From Symbiodinium microadriaticum (taxonomy: Eukaryota > Sar > Dinophyceae > Suessiales > Symbiodiniaceae): 64,000 nt of DNA. Positions 54,504 through 64,000 of this stretch are shown in pieces. Within the stretch, counting starts at the first letter, position 1. Every line of letters begins with the position of its first letter. The position numbers and the translations under genes are program-made. The stretch is from NCBI GenBank assembly GCA_001939145.1, contig LSRX01000515.1, positions 275,230 to 339,229 on the forward strand, read 5' to 3'. A model generated the notes under the pieces. The model saw only the letters and a list, made by a program, of their open reading frames with translations, made no database searches and was not told where the DNA came from.

Positions 54504-54841
54504 GAGTTTTTGGATGCTTTTCAAGTGTTGCAAAGGTCTTGAGGGTTTGTGTAGGGATACTGCCTAAACCTTAAACCCTAAACCCTAAACCCATTGTGTT
54601 TTTTTTGGATGGCGGCTTGGGTGGAGTTTGAGGCTTCGAGGTTTAGGCTTTAGGGTTTGAGGACCGCCCTGCACCCTGATTCTTTTGTCCTAACAACAGC
54701 CCAAGAGCCCGAAACCCTGCATCACAAATCCACAGACCCTAAACCCGAAAATAAAAGCCCTAAGACCCTGAGCTTTTATGGAGAAAGAGGTTTATTGCAC
54801 TTTAAAAAAATCCGGATAACTCGAGCACAATATTGACCTCG

Positions 54842-55049
54842 AATCTCCAATGTAGTTCCTTTCGGGGACTATCCACCCTGATGGCCAGTGTCGAAACACA
54901 GAAGCCAAGCAGTCACAAAGATAAGGGTAGTTCTCTAAATTAGGGTCCCTGGTTAGGTCCCCAATATAGTAAGGCACCCTTCTAAAAGGGACCCTAATTT
55001 ACAGAGCTACCCAGAAGCTATATTGGAAGCTATAAACCCCAAGCTCTAA
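54842..55049 (+). CDS. Terminal exon pair across family C copy
   Basis: Left, to 54926: NLQCSSFRGLSTLMASVETQ then KPSSHKDK with 1 nt over. Right, 55015-55049: EAILEAINPKL then TAA. GT...AG intron 54927-55014 (88 bp) equals the element, phase 1+2. Confidence 0.52.
54924..55014 (+). repeat. Inverted-repeat family C, copy
   Basis: GGGTAGTTCTCTAAATTAGG to CCTAATTTACAGAGCTACCC, with GGTCCC/GGGACC inside. Confidence 0.9.
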
Positions 55050-55072
55050 AGTTCGTAGCCTTGGGTACCCCT

Positions 55073-55155
55073 TCAATAGATGATATAAAAATCCTGCATT
55101 ACCTTAAAAGTAAACCTTCAACTATGGGAATTATGGTATATTCCTTATCATGAGT
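55073..55155 (+). repeat. Inverted-repeat family B, right end lost
   Basis: ATAGATGATATAAAAATCCT and the centre ACTATGGGAATTATGGTATA, then it stops matching. Confidence 0.75.
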
Positions 55156-55323
55156 ACACTTGAAACAGCTGCATGGCATAGGATCGGCCCTCCTCTTCCG
55201 TTATGCACCCTAAACCCTAAGCCCGAAACCCGAAACCCTAAGCCCTAAACCCTAAACCCTACAGTAAGTCAAGCCCAAGACCCTGAACCCCAAACCCCTG
55301 AACTCCGTGATCATGAACGGACT

Positions 55324-55437
55324 ACTTGGAGGGTTCATGGGTAGTTGCAAGTAGGGTTATAAGAAGGATAACTGTGCTTATAACCCATATAAGAGGAGTT
55401 ATAACCCTACTTATAACTACCCATGAACCTCCAAGTA
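55324..55437 (+). repeat. Inverted-repeat family A, copy 11
   Basis: ACTTGGAGGGTTCATGGGTA to AACTACCCATGAACCTCC-AAGTA. Left flank reads LNSVIMNGLL and right flank stays open in the joined GA...AG frame (RPDSQYPHPAGGQECC). Confidence 0.9.
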
Positions 55438-55681
55438 CGGCCTGACTCTCAATACCCCCATCCTGCGGGGGGTCAGGAGTGTTGCAATTGTTGTTGCGGG
55501 TTTAGGGGTCCGGCTGCCACCTAGGGTCTCTGCACCCACGTTCCCTAAACGACAAACCCTAAAGCCAAACTCAAGCCCTAAACTCGCAAGGCCCCTTTAA
55601 GGCCCGAAAATCCTGAACCCTAAACCCTCAACCCTAAACCCCTTTAAGGTTCCGAAAATCCTGAACCCCGGATCCCGTCAG

Positions 55682-55752
55682 AGGCTTCGACGGCTCTGAG
55701 TTTGAGTGGGCCGTGCTCTCATCTCCTTTTCGTATTGTCGTTCGGATGTGGG
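55682..55752 (+). CDS. Candidate exon
   Basis: CCCTAAA repeats and TCCCGTCAG before it; GFDGSEFEWAVLSSPFRIVV then RMW, GA donor (GATGAG). 71 nt (1+69+1). Confidence 0.52.
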
Positions 55753-56704
55753 GATGAGACTGTAAAGATGCGAAGGAGATTAGGGCTTGTAGCTTAGAAT
55801 TGTGGGCTTTTGCGTTTTCGGGGGTCGGGTTTACGATTGAGGGTTGTAGGTTTAGGATTTATGGTTTCGGATTTTGGTTTGATGACGCATGGCTTTCGTT
55901 AAGTCAGGAAGTAGAGGCTTGGCCGGGGTGGCCCCGCTTAACACCACCTACATCCCCCATCACGGTACTTATAAGCATGCCTGCAACTACTCATAAGAAT
56001 TGAAGTAGAGGCACCGGGAATAGATTGTTTTGAAGCTCCCGTCGGTAGACAATCGTTGGGTCAGCAGCCAGCGTAAGGAAGCTGATTGTTTGGAGGTCCG
56101 AATCATTACAGTACAGTACAAGTTATCATCCTCATATAGTTACAACAACATACCCTCCAAGAACTAAAGCCTTATTCTGTTTATTAAGGACCCTTGGTCA
56201 AGTTTTGCAGGAGACTTTGGCAGTAACAGATTAGGGTATTGGGGGGGAGGGGTATGGTTGCAAGGGAGCTGCTCGAAAACCCTGGTGGGGTTTAGGCTTT
56301 AGGGCTTAGGGGCTAGGGCTCAGGGGTTAAACCCTAAACCCTAAAACCCTCAACCCTAAACCCTTAGGCTTTAGGGTTTAGGGTTAGGCTCGGAGTTCTA
56401 GGCTTAAGGGTTTAATAAATTCAGTTAGGAAAGCCTAAGTTACGGCTCCTTGATGAAATCCTGGTTGACTTTCAAGCACCCTCTTCTAAATCCTCTTCCC
56501 GCCGCTCCAGCCTTCCCGATCGTAAATCTTGCCCTAAACCCCCAAACCCCTAAATCCCGACTCCTTCCTTGAACTTCGGGCGGAATCCTGAGTAAAGGAA
56601 GGGTGTGGTGTCTAGGGCTATTGGTTTGGGGTTGGAAGTTGCACTCCTTCCCAAAGCCTGTCCTGTTGCTTCTACAGTAAGGAGTTAGAGCCGAGCTGCA
56701 GGCT

Positions 56705-56850
56705 ACACAAATTCTCAAGAGACCCCTGCACTCAACAACCCACTCTGTGTCGAACGGCATCGGAAGCGCAGCATGGTGAAGTCCACCGGGATGATAAACC
56801 CAAGATGTGCATGCTTGCATCGGATGCTACACTTCGTGTGGACTAGCAGT
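56705..56850 (+). CDS. Possible terminal coding block, strand uncertain
   Basis: Plus frame reads TASEAQHGEVHRDDKPKMCM then LASDATLRVD and TAG. The minus strand is also open for 126 codons over 56440-56820. Confidence 0.25.
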
Positions 56851-57002
56851 GCAGAGCAAAACATACCCTGACAAACCGCAAGATGTCCACCAACACCATA
56901 TTCACTCAAAAATTCCCTTAGTGGAACCGCCTAGAATCCTAAACCCTAAACTCTAAACCTACAGGAACCCTTCCTGACTGCCCCCTTTCACGCCCTGAAA
57001 AG

Positions 57003-57056
57003 CCGTGTTTGCTGAGGCCGAGGAGCTCTGCCGCCTTTGCTTCCACTTCTCCTGGG
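57003..57056 (+). CDS. Candidate exon
   Basis: CCCTAAACTC upstream, CTGAAAAG acceptor; VFAEAEELCRLCFHFSW; GT donor and TTTAGGG repeats from 57085. GC3 above 80%. 54 nt (2+51+1). Confidence 0.52.
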
Positions 57057-58099
57057 GTTTGGGGTCTCTTCAAGGTTTGGGTTTGGGGTTTAGGGTTTAA
57101 GGTTTAGGGTTTAGGGTTGAAGTTACCCAGGGTATTACAGGGGTCCGAATTACTAGAATAGGGTTAGGTGGTGGTAATGCAGTCATATACGGTCGGTCTG
57201 CAAGAGGAAAGCTAATTATTGCAAGATTTTGGAGCAGGGTGGGATATCTTCAGGCCTGAAAATCCGGGATGAAATCAGGTAGGATCGGATCCCTTTGGAT
57301 TCCTTCCGAATCCTGCCCCTTCTGGCTTGCTGATTTGTTGAGTTAGCTCTTGCAGTTGATCCTGCCGGCCTGCCTGCCTATAGACGTTGCTCTTTGCATC
57401 CTTGCGATGTCGTGTATTTGTCTTGGTGTTCATACGCATGCTGGCGTGTCAGAAAAGAGGGGACCGGAACATAGAGAACCAAAATATCAGGACCCCTTAG
57501 CCAGTTACCGCTAGTTCCGAGAAACCCTTGTCCTTCGGTTGTTCCTGATGCTTTCCCCCCCCCCTCCCTCGTCCGCTGGTATGCCTTCCCTAGAAAGAAG
57601 GAGAAATTGCTCTCATCCTAAACCATAGACCCTAAACCCTAAGCCCTAAGCCTCCGATCCCATACCCACACCCGAGTCCCAAGCTGAAAAGCCCTACTTC
57701 TTCAAGCACGAAGCTCTCAATCCCCAAAGGCCCTTGCTCCGCTCAACCCCTAAACCCTAAAACCCTAAACCCCAAAACTCCGAAGGAGTATCAGAACCTT
57801 TGCACCGAATATCGCTGCTCCCCTTCACAGGCGCCTGCAGGGTCCGTGGATTAGAGGAACTTGCACGTCTGGGGTGGAGGGGCTTTGGGTTTAGGGTTTA
57901 GGGTTCTGGGTTCTGGGGTGCAGGGGCTTTGGGTTATGCCCGGGTTTAGGGAAGGTATGAAGGCTTGAGCAAACGAAGCCTAAACACCAAAAGCCCGAAA
58001 ACCAAGGCCGAAACCTCAGACCCCAAGCTCCAAAAGCCACAGCTTGGAGGCAGGCTGAACAGCTGAACCCACTGGCCTGGAGCACCCCCCAAACGGCAA

Positions 58100-58235
58100 A
58101 CTAAAACAGTCTGAATCCCTAAAACCCAAAACCCCTAAACCCTAAGCCCCTAAACCCTAAGCCCCTAAACCCTAAACCCTTAAACCCCAAACCCTAGACC
58201 CTAAACCCGGGGTTCCGGGGGTTAGGGTTTTGGGT
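58100..58235 (+). repeat. CCCTAAA array then TTAGGG
   Basis: CCCCTAAACCCTAAG repeats to 58208, then a short G-rich stretch without an obvious exon between. Confidence 0.88.
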
Positions 58236-58249
58236 ACAGGCTGCGGCTC

Positions 58250-58849
58250 CGTGTGAAGGCAGATCGATGGACAAAACTCAGATGGGTGTAGCGTCGTGTA
58301 GGGGGCTTTATTAGAGAGGGTTTTGGTGTTTGAAAAGTAAAACTTGCATAGCTAACCCCACAGAACAGTATGTTGAAACTTATTCAGGCCTTATCCTAGG
58401 CAACACCAAACCCACGCATTCAACAACCTGTCAGTAAACATCGCAGCCTCTTGTCAGGGCCAGTCTGTCTCACACATGTCAACGCCCAGAACCATTCGCG
58501 CGCAACCTTACCCGATCCTTCTAACAGCGAAATGCAAAATCCTATAAACATCTGAACTGAAAAATCTTTATATGCCTCAGCGTCCCCTGCTAGTGGTCCT
58601 TGCTACAGCCTTCAAGACATAGTCAGGCATATACCATTGGTGAAGAGGTAGCTTCAAGTGAACGAACAAGCAAGAGCTGAAACTACCTTATGGAACACCT
58701 TAGAGCCTTCGAGATCCTGGCACAACCTGGGGGGGGGTTAAGGGGGGTGTCCCATTGTAGATATTCAACGTCGAACGTAGTATAAAAGATCTCCAAAGAC
58801 TCCCGGAAGTACGTAGAGGATTGCCCCACACAATGCTCCAAGTAGCCAG
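58250..58849. other. No supported gene
   Basis: Mixed sequence without repeat families, long frames or clear exon signals; may contain earlier exons of the 58850 gene that I could not place. Confidence 0.5.
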
Positions 58850-59511
58850 GGATTGGACATGACCTCCTTCGCCCGCCTCCTCGACGACGAGCTTGGGCCC
58901 AGGAAGATGGGATGTCTTAAGACTACTGTAGATGATATAAAAATCCTGCATTACCTTAAAAAAACCCCTAAGCTATGGGAATTATGGTACATTCCCTAAA
59001 ATAAAAAGCCTCTAAACTATGGGAATTATGGTATATTCCTTCTTATGGGTAATAAATATAGATCGTCAACCGCAGGGCCCCAAACACAGAGCTCGCAAAA
59101 TGACCTATGATCGAGATCTTGGGTCTTTGTTCGGCGACGGCGTGTTCCCTGAAGTTCAGATCTGACAAGCACCACAATGCCTGAAACCCTAAACCCTAAA
59201 CCCCTAAACCCTAAATGCCTGCATCGGCAGCACCTGCTGATCCCCGCTGCTTCTGCCATGCTCAAGATAATTCGCCGAGCTGCGGGGCTTGGTTCAGTAC
59301 TTGATATGGGTGGCTCTCTAAATTAGGGTCCTTTTTTAGGCCCCAATGTAGTACGGAACCCTTATAAAATCGACCCTAAAAGGGAGCCTAATTTTAGAGA
59401 ACTACCCATATAGCTTCCGCGATGCCTGCATCGTGCCCTCGAGCTTACCTTGGAAGGACTCGACATGCGGGCATTGTGGCAAGAATTCTAGGGTCTGATG
59501 CCATTCCCTAG
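58850..59511 (+). CDS. Last four exons of a gene, unknown family
   Basis: Exons 58850-58927, 59076-59153, 59231-59309 and 59414-59511 total 333 nt, all in phase, ending TAG. They read GLDMTSFARLLDDELGPRKM-GCLKTT; GPKHRARKMTYDRDLGSLFG-DGVFPE; HLLIPAASAMLKIIRRAAGL-GSVLDM; ASAMPASCPRAYLGRTRHAG-IVARILGSDAIP. All three introns are GT...AG: 148 bp made of a family B element, 77 bp containing a CCCTAAA tract, and 104 bp made of a family C element. High GC3 in exons 1 and 2. No domain recognised; upstream exons expected. Confidence 0.62.
58924..59073 (+). repeat. Inverted-repeat family B, copy with duplicated centre
   Basis: ACTGTAGATGATATAAAAAT at the left, ATATAGATCGTCAACCGC at the right; the centre AGCTATGGGAATTATGGTAC is repeated once. 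Confidence 0.88.
59306..59413 (+). repeat. Inverted-repeat family C, copy
   Basis: GGGTGGCTCTCTAAATTAGG to CCTAATTTTAGAGAACTACC-CATA. Confidence 0.9.
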
Positions 59512-60118
59512 GTGCCATGAGAGAAAGAATGCATGAGAAATGGTATACTCCTGGCATGAGATGTCTAGTGCTCAAAGGTCTTCAAGGACAAACGCCATCT
59601 TTATGTATCCAAGCCTCTAACAGGGTCTGCACACCCCTGCTACCTGTCTCTGTTAGCCGCTGTAGGCTGCAAAGTCGAACTTCTGTGTTCTCACAGCTTT
59701 CAAAACTTGTCCCTATTTATCACCGGAGCGCTCTCTACCGGTAAAGCCTAAGCCCGACTCCTCTTGTCAAGCTTGTACATGTGAACTGTTTACCCCAGAC
59801 TGCAGCTCCTAAACTGCCAGCTTTATTGTACGTAGCCTGAGGCTATAGCTTCGGAATTCTGGTGCCTGCGGAAAAGTTCCAGCCCTCAAACTCCCTGAAG
59901 CCTAGAGTGCTAAAGCCCTTGCCCCGTCTGGTTTAGAGTTGAGGATGCAAGCCAGCACCCTTTAATATGGGATGTAGTCGTTTCCCACCGACATAGCGTA
60001 ATTGAGGTTAGAGTTTGTAGGAGGTTCAGGATTTGAACTAAACCCTACGTAAACCCTCAACGTTGGCAGAAACAAGTTTAGGGTTTAGGACTTGCGGTTT
60101 ACAGCAAACCCTACTCAG

Positions 60119-60182
60119 GGACGGGTGCCCCCTCAGCGACGAAGAGCTTGCCGCCCTTCTGCGCAACTCTCCGGAAGATGAG
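60119..60182 (+). CDS. Candidate exon, acidic helical
   Basis: CAAACCCTACTCAG before it; DGCPLSDEELAALLRNSPED-E; GTTGAAAG donor. 64 nt (1+63), GC3 about two thirds. Confidence 0.52.
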
Positions 60183-60948
60183 GTTGAAAGTATGGTTTTG
60201 GGATTGGTCGAGGTCTGGGGGTTTATGACGAGATAGGAAGTGTGGTTTGCGATTTAGGATGGAGGTTCCGAGAAATACGGATCAGATAATTTAAAACGTA
60301 CAGAGAACGGAGGATGTAGACAATAATCCATGGAATGATACACTAGCTTGTCCTTAGCCTAAATCCTAAACCTATGACCCAAAGTTGCCACCCTGCATCC
60401 TAATCCAACATGTAAGAAACACCCTATGTGTGTGACACCCCCCGTGCACACTTCTAAAACCGTCTTAATATTAAACCTGGAAGTGTAAGAGCGAATACTA
60501 CACATCAGAGTACTTGTTGCAAGGACCCCTCGTTTGCAAGAACCTGCAGATGCTTTCGGTTCCTAGAATTCGATATTTCGGATACGGCTTAATCCGGTGG
60601 GTCGGCAGTTCTGCGACAGGTTTTACGACTCTAAGTTGAGTCCAGACTGGGCGGGCGAGGTTGGGCGCCAAGGTTCAGAGCCGTGTTCTTGCGTTGTGGT
60701 GTTCTGGACATGTTGTCTGCATTCAGCATAAAACAGCCCTTCGGATTAGATTGAGAATGGTGCTCAAGACCCAACCCCTACAACCCTACACTCTCCCAGT
60801 CAAACAAGACCCCATGACCTTAAACAAGACATCTCGAAAGAAAGCCTAAACAAGATCTTTCGAAAGAACAATGAAACCCCCTAAACCCTGAACCCTAAAC
60901 CCTGAACCCTAAACCCTAAACCCCGCGACCCAAGGCGACTCGAACCAG

Positions 60949-60994
60949 CTTCCTAGAGCTGGCAGCCGGCAGCCCAGACAGCGGCGTCCCGTTT
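60949..60994 (+). CDS. Candidate exon
   Basis: CCCTAAACCCCGC then CGAACCAG; FLELAAGSPDSGVPF; GA donor (GATAAA) followed by ATAGGGTTTAAG. 46 nt (1+45). Confidence 0.5.
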
Positions 60995-62299
60995 GATAAA
61001 ACATAGGGTTTAAGTACCATTTTTTTTGTAAGTCTATTAGTATTAAGGAAGGAACCCTACCAAATAGTAGTTCTATTTATTCCGACACGTCTACATTATT
61101 GGGTCTTTCGTGTTTTGTTGGGGCTTGGCATTTTAGGCTTTATGCCTTTACGATTCTAGGGTAGTTTGTTGATGGAAGTCAGCTGCAGGGCTTTTGGATT
61201 TCCCAACCCGCAAGCGCCTCCAACCTTTAACTGTCTAGTACACAAACCCCAAAACTTGCTATGTTCCAGAGCTTGCCATTGCCGTTGCGAATTGCGTTCC
61301 CAATATGTTTCTCAACTACCACGTACTAGTTCTTGTAAGTATAAAGAGTACTGGTATCATTGCTGTTGTACGTCTTGCCGAACTTCTTGCCGCTGTTGCA
61401 ACTCGCTGTTTTTGTACCCCAAGACCTCCGTCTTCAGATGCAACTTGCGCTGATGTTAGTGAATGCATGTCATGTGCATGCGGCCCCCAAGCCCACTGAG
61501 CCGCGGTGGCTTCAGGTTAACGAGACGATGATTTTCCACGGCGCTTCTACAAGCAAACCACTTGCTTGGTCGCATGTCGCGGCTTTTTTTCTGAAAAAAA
61601 CAAGCTGCGCGAGTTGCCATGATGCAGAGTTTGCCAGCTGTTTGTGCGAAGTACGACGGCCTGCATCCCATCATTCGCCCTGTCAGGCCGTAGTCTAGTG
61701 ATTCAGGTTCCGAAACACAGTTTAATGCAGAGGTTTGGATCCTTAGTGCTACATGCCTTTCCGGTCCTGATATGACTAAGCTATAATCTACCCTGCTAAA
61801 ATGGACTCAAAAACCCCAGTCCAAGTATTGAGACCTCTGTCTCAAAGCCTAAAACACACTATGGACCCTATCAAGACCTAAGACCTCAACCCTAAAGCCA
61901 TATTCACTCGGTTAACCCCGAGAAAACTTATCCCAGAGCACCCCTAAAGCAGAAAAGCAGCGCATAAAGTGACAAGTCGTAAACTGCAGCAAGACAAGAC
62001 AAATGACTCTAAACTCGAAAGCCCGAACACACCGCACAACCCCGAGTTGCAAAGCTGCAACAAAGAACCGGAAGGCTTCTGTAAGCCACCCAAAACTCCG
62101 AAGTAAACAGTGAAACCGCAACCTGCACCCTCCACCCTAAACCCAAACACTGCAGTGAAGCACAAGGCTTTCCGAAATCACGGTTTTCGGTATCACGGTT
62201 TAGGGTTTCCGTTGTTTAAACGACCCCTGGTTATGTTATGTAAGCCGGCGGCGACCAACCCGGCATGTCCCACAACCTCTCTTCACAAGCCACTAATAA

Positions 62300-62409
62300 G
62301 CTGTCTCACAATAATGAGTGCAGGAGAGTTAGATGTAGATGAAAGGCCCCTCAAAGCCATCAGCAGGCACTTGAGACGACGATTCGATGAGAAACTGCTG
62401 AAGTGCTGA
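62300..62409 (+). CDS. Candidate terminal exon
   Basis: After CTTCACAAG the frame gives CLTIMSAGELDVDERPLKAI then SRHLRRRFDEKLLKC and TGA at 62407. Confidence 0.38.
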
Positions 62410-62464
62410 GTGGCAGAATGGGTCTCAAAGGCTTACGAGCATTGACTGGACCTGAGGAATAGAC

Positions 62465-62647
62465 ATGAGTACCAAGCCTGAACCATCCTTGTCCTATCTG
62501 CGGCAGCTTCTTTCAGCGGCACCGGCATCTCAACAAGGGCAGCTGAATGAATATCGTGGTCGCAAAATGTACGTCTGCTGCAAGTATCAGACGACGCAGT
62601 TGGCAGGCAAGGCATCAGCGGAAGCGAAACATCATGGTTCCGAGTAA
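62465..62647 (+). CDS. Small ORF, 60 aa
   Basis: ATG to TAA: MSTKPEPSLSYLRQLLSAAP, ASQQGQLNEYRGRKMYVCCK, YQTTQLAGKASAEAKHHGSE. Coding-like composition, no repeats. Could be a whole small gene or one exon of a longer one. Confidence 0.4.
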   Translation: MSTKPEPSLSYLRQLLSAAPASQQGQLNEYRGRKMYVCCKYQTTQLAGKASAEAKHHGSE

Positions 62648-63048
62648 GAATAACAGAACCCAGCCTTAACCTACTAGTTACTAAATGCACTGAGTCTCCA
62701 AGCAGAGCGGCGAAGGCAGGCGCACAATCCCTCCATTCCAAGCCATGCCGTTGGATTCAGAGCTCTCCCAGCGACTTGAAAGGCTGCTGTGCACAGGATT
62801 TATATGGCTCTGTTTTCATTAAGTTAAGTTAAGGCATACTGCATTCCACATCTCCTCCCTACTTTATCGCAACAAAAGTTAAGCTCCTTGACAGAACCCA
62901 GTTGAGGGCGCTTGGGATGCATGATCCAGAGCTTCAAGTCACCGGTGGAGCCTAGGGCCACGGGATTTTGGAACACAGTACAGGGGACCAGAGTCATACT
63001 GATAGCAGTAGTTTTGAAATGGCAAGCAAGTTCTTGTAACTCCAAACC

Positions 63049-63162
63049 CATAAGAATAATAATACTAATAATACGAATAATACCAATAATACTAATCGTA
63101 ATAATAATAATAATAATAATATTAACAATAATAATATTAACAATAATAGTAATAATAAAAGA
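63049..63162. repeat. (AAT)n microsatellite
   Basis: TAATAATAATA with ACG/ACC interruptions; source of poly-Ile frames. Confidence 0.95.
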
Positions 63163-63174
63163 CCCAAACAACAG

Positions 63175-63268
63175 CCTCTGGGAGGCGACGCGTCCGCGCC
63201 GATGACGGCACCGACGCGGCGGAGGTGAAAGCGCGGGTCCCAGGGGAAAAGGCCGTAAAGGGGCCGAC
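63175..63268 (+). CDS. Candidate exon
   Basis: After AACAACAG: SGRRRVRADDGTDAAEVKAR then VPGEKAVKGP, GT donor (GTAGGG) followed by long TTTAGGG-type sequence. GC3 about 76%. Confidence 0.55.
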
Positions 63269-63284
63269 GTAGGGTTTTTGGGAC

Positions 63285-63560
63285 TTTAAGGGGTTTCTGG
63301 GGTTTTAAAGGTAAGGTTCAGGGTTTTGGGGTTTATGATTTAATTAAGGTTGAGGGTTTCAGGGTGTGGAATTTGGTTTAGGGTTTAGGGTTTTGGGGTT
63401 TATGATTTAATTAAGGTTGAGGGTTTCAGGGTGTGGAATTTAATTAAAGATAGAGGGGTTTAGGGCGGTTGAGGGTTTTAGGGTTTAGGATTCAACGTTA
63501 AACATTTTAGGGTTTAGTAGGGTTTGGGGTTCTAGGTTCAGGGTTCAGGATTTTAGGTTA
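63285..63560 (+). repeat. TTTAGGG-like region with a duplicated segment
   Basis: GGTTTATGATTTAATTAAGG plus TTGAGGGTTTCAGGGTGTGG occurs twice (63328-63374, 63397-63439). Confidence 0.88.
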
Positions 63561-63708
63561 TGAAAGGGTCCTAGACGATTCTAGTTATACTGGGTTGCAC
63601 GCGTTTACACGGGCTGATGAGGATTTTCTAGGGTTTGAGGACGTTTACCCCCGCCTTCCTGAACTGCAGCGGGGAGAGGCTTGAAAGGGGGGTGTAGGTT
63701 GTTTCCCT

Positions 63709-63809
63709 GACCACCGGAAGGATCTAAAACAATAGATCCCCTAAGGGTGTTCCCTTAAAGTACCCCGTAGTAGTATAGGGCCTCTACTTCTTAGATCCTT
63801 CCGGTGGTC
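63709..63809 (+). repeat. Inverted-repeat element family G, perfect arms
   Basis: GACCACCGGAAGGATCTAA and its exact 19-bp complement TTAGATCCTTCCGGTGGTC bound a 101-bp element. Only one copy seen in the window. Confidence 0.9.
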
Positions 63810-64000
63810 TGGCTTTGAGGTTGGTAGCTTTGGCCTTTGTAAGGAAACTTATAGGGTTTATATAGGGGCTCAGTCAGTTCTTAGGCGTTTCAATCGCTTG
63901 AGATTTGTGAGTCGATATCAGCTTCTTCCATGCAGGTTCAGAGTTTATCTCAAATTTTCGGTTTAGGGGTTCAGGGTGTTAGGGCTTATAGTTCAGTGTA

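Overview
This window is nuclear DNA of a dinoflagellate, most likely a Symbiodiniaceae-type alga. The basis for that is indirect but consistent: plant/dinoflagellate telomere-type heptamers (TTTAGGG/CCCTAAA) scattered through the interior of the sequence, exon-like blocks with GC, GA and GT donors paired with AG acceptors, almost all supportable coding sequence on the + strand, and a LINE-like retroelement of dinoflagellate type. No bacterial operon, rRNA, tRNA or CRISPR was recognised.

Layout. (1) 1-11511: a degenerate LINE-like retrotransposon reading rightwards. A long 5' part built of diverged repeated modules is followed by RNase H, an endonuclease/exonuclease/phosphatase-type nuclease, reverse transcriptase and C-terminal zinc fingers. 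It carries about five frameshifts and one in-frame TGA, and ends in a (CAAGT)4 tail directly against half of an inverted-repeat element. (2) 11512-64000: gene-poor-looking DNA that resolves into small + strand exon-like islands (about 40-160 nt) separated by introns made of degenerate TTTAGGG/CCCTAAA arrays, several families of 80-150 bp inverted-repeat elements, and microsatellites. The best gene models are a three-exon gene at 45630-47006 (395 aa, no family recognised), the last four exons of a gene at 58850-59511, two terminal exons at 50643-50995, and a DnaJ-type J-domain split over three or four exons between about 27942 and 30674.

Main observation. The telomere-like repeats are polarised around exons. 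Downstream of donors the transcribed strand reads TTTAGGG-like; upstream of acceptors it reads CCCTAAA-like. Many introns could therefore pair end to end, and the CTAAAC inside the repeat resembles a branch-point motif. In addition, at least three inverted-repeat families have ends that fall on plausible splice sites (family A GA...AG, family B GT/GC...AG, family C GT...AG), and removing the element joins open frames in matching phase at several loci. Two near-identical introns also flank one 49-nt exon in the 45630 gene. Together these look like several active or recent families of intron-generating elements (introners). Exon calls rest on open frame, third-position GC, splice-site context and phase only; no transcript or database evidence was available, and most single-exon calls should be read as candidates.
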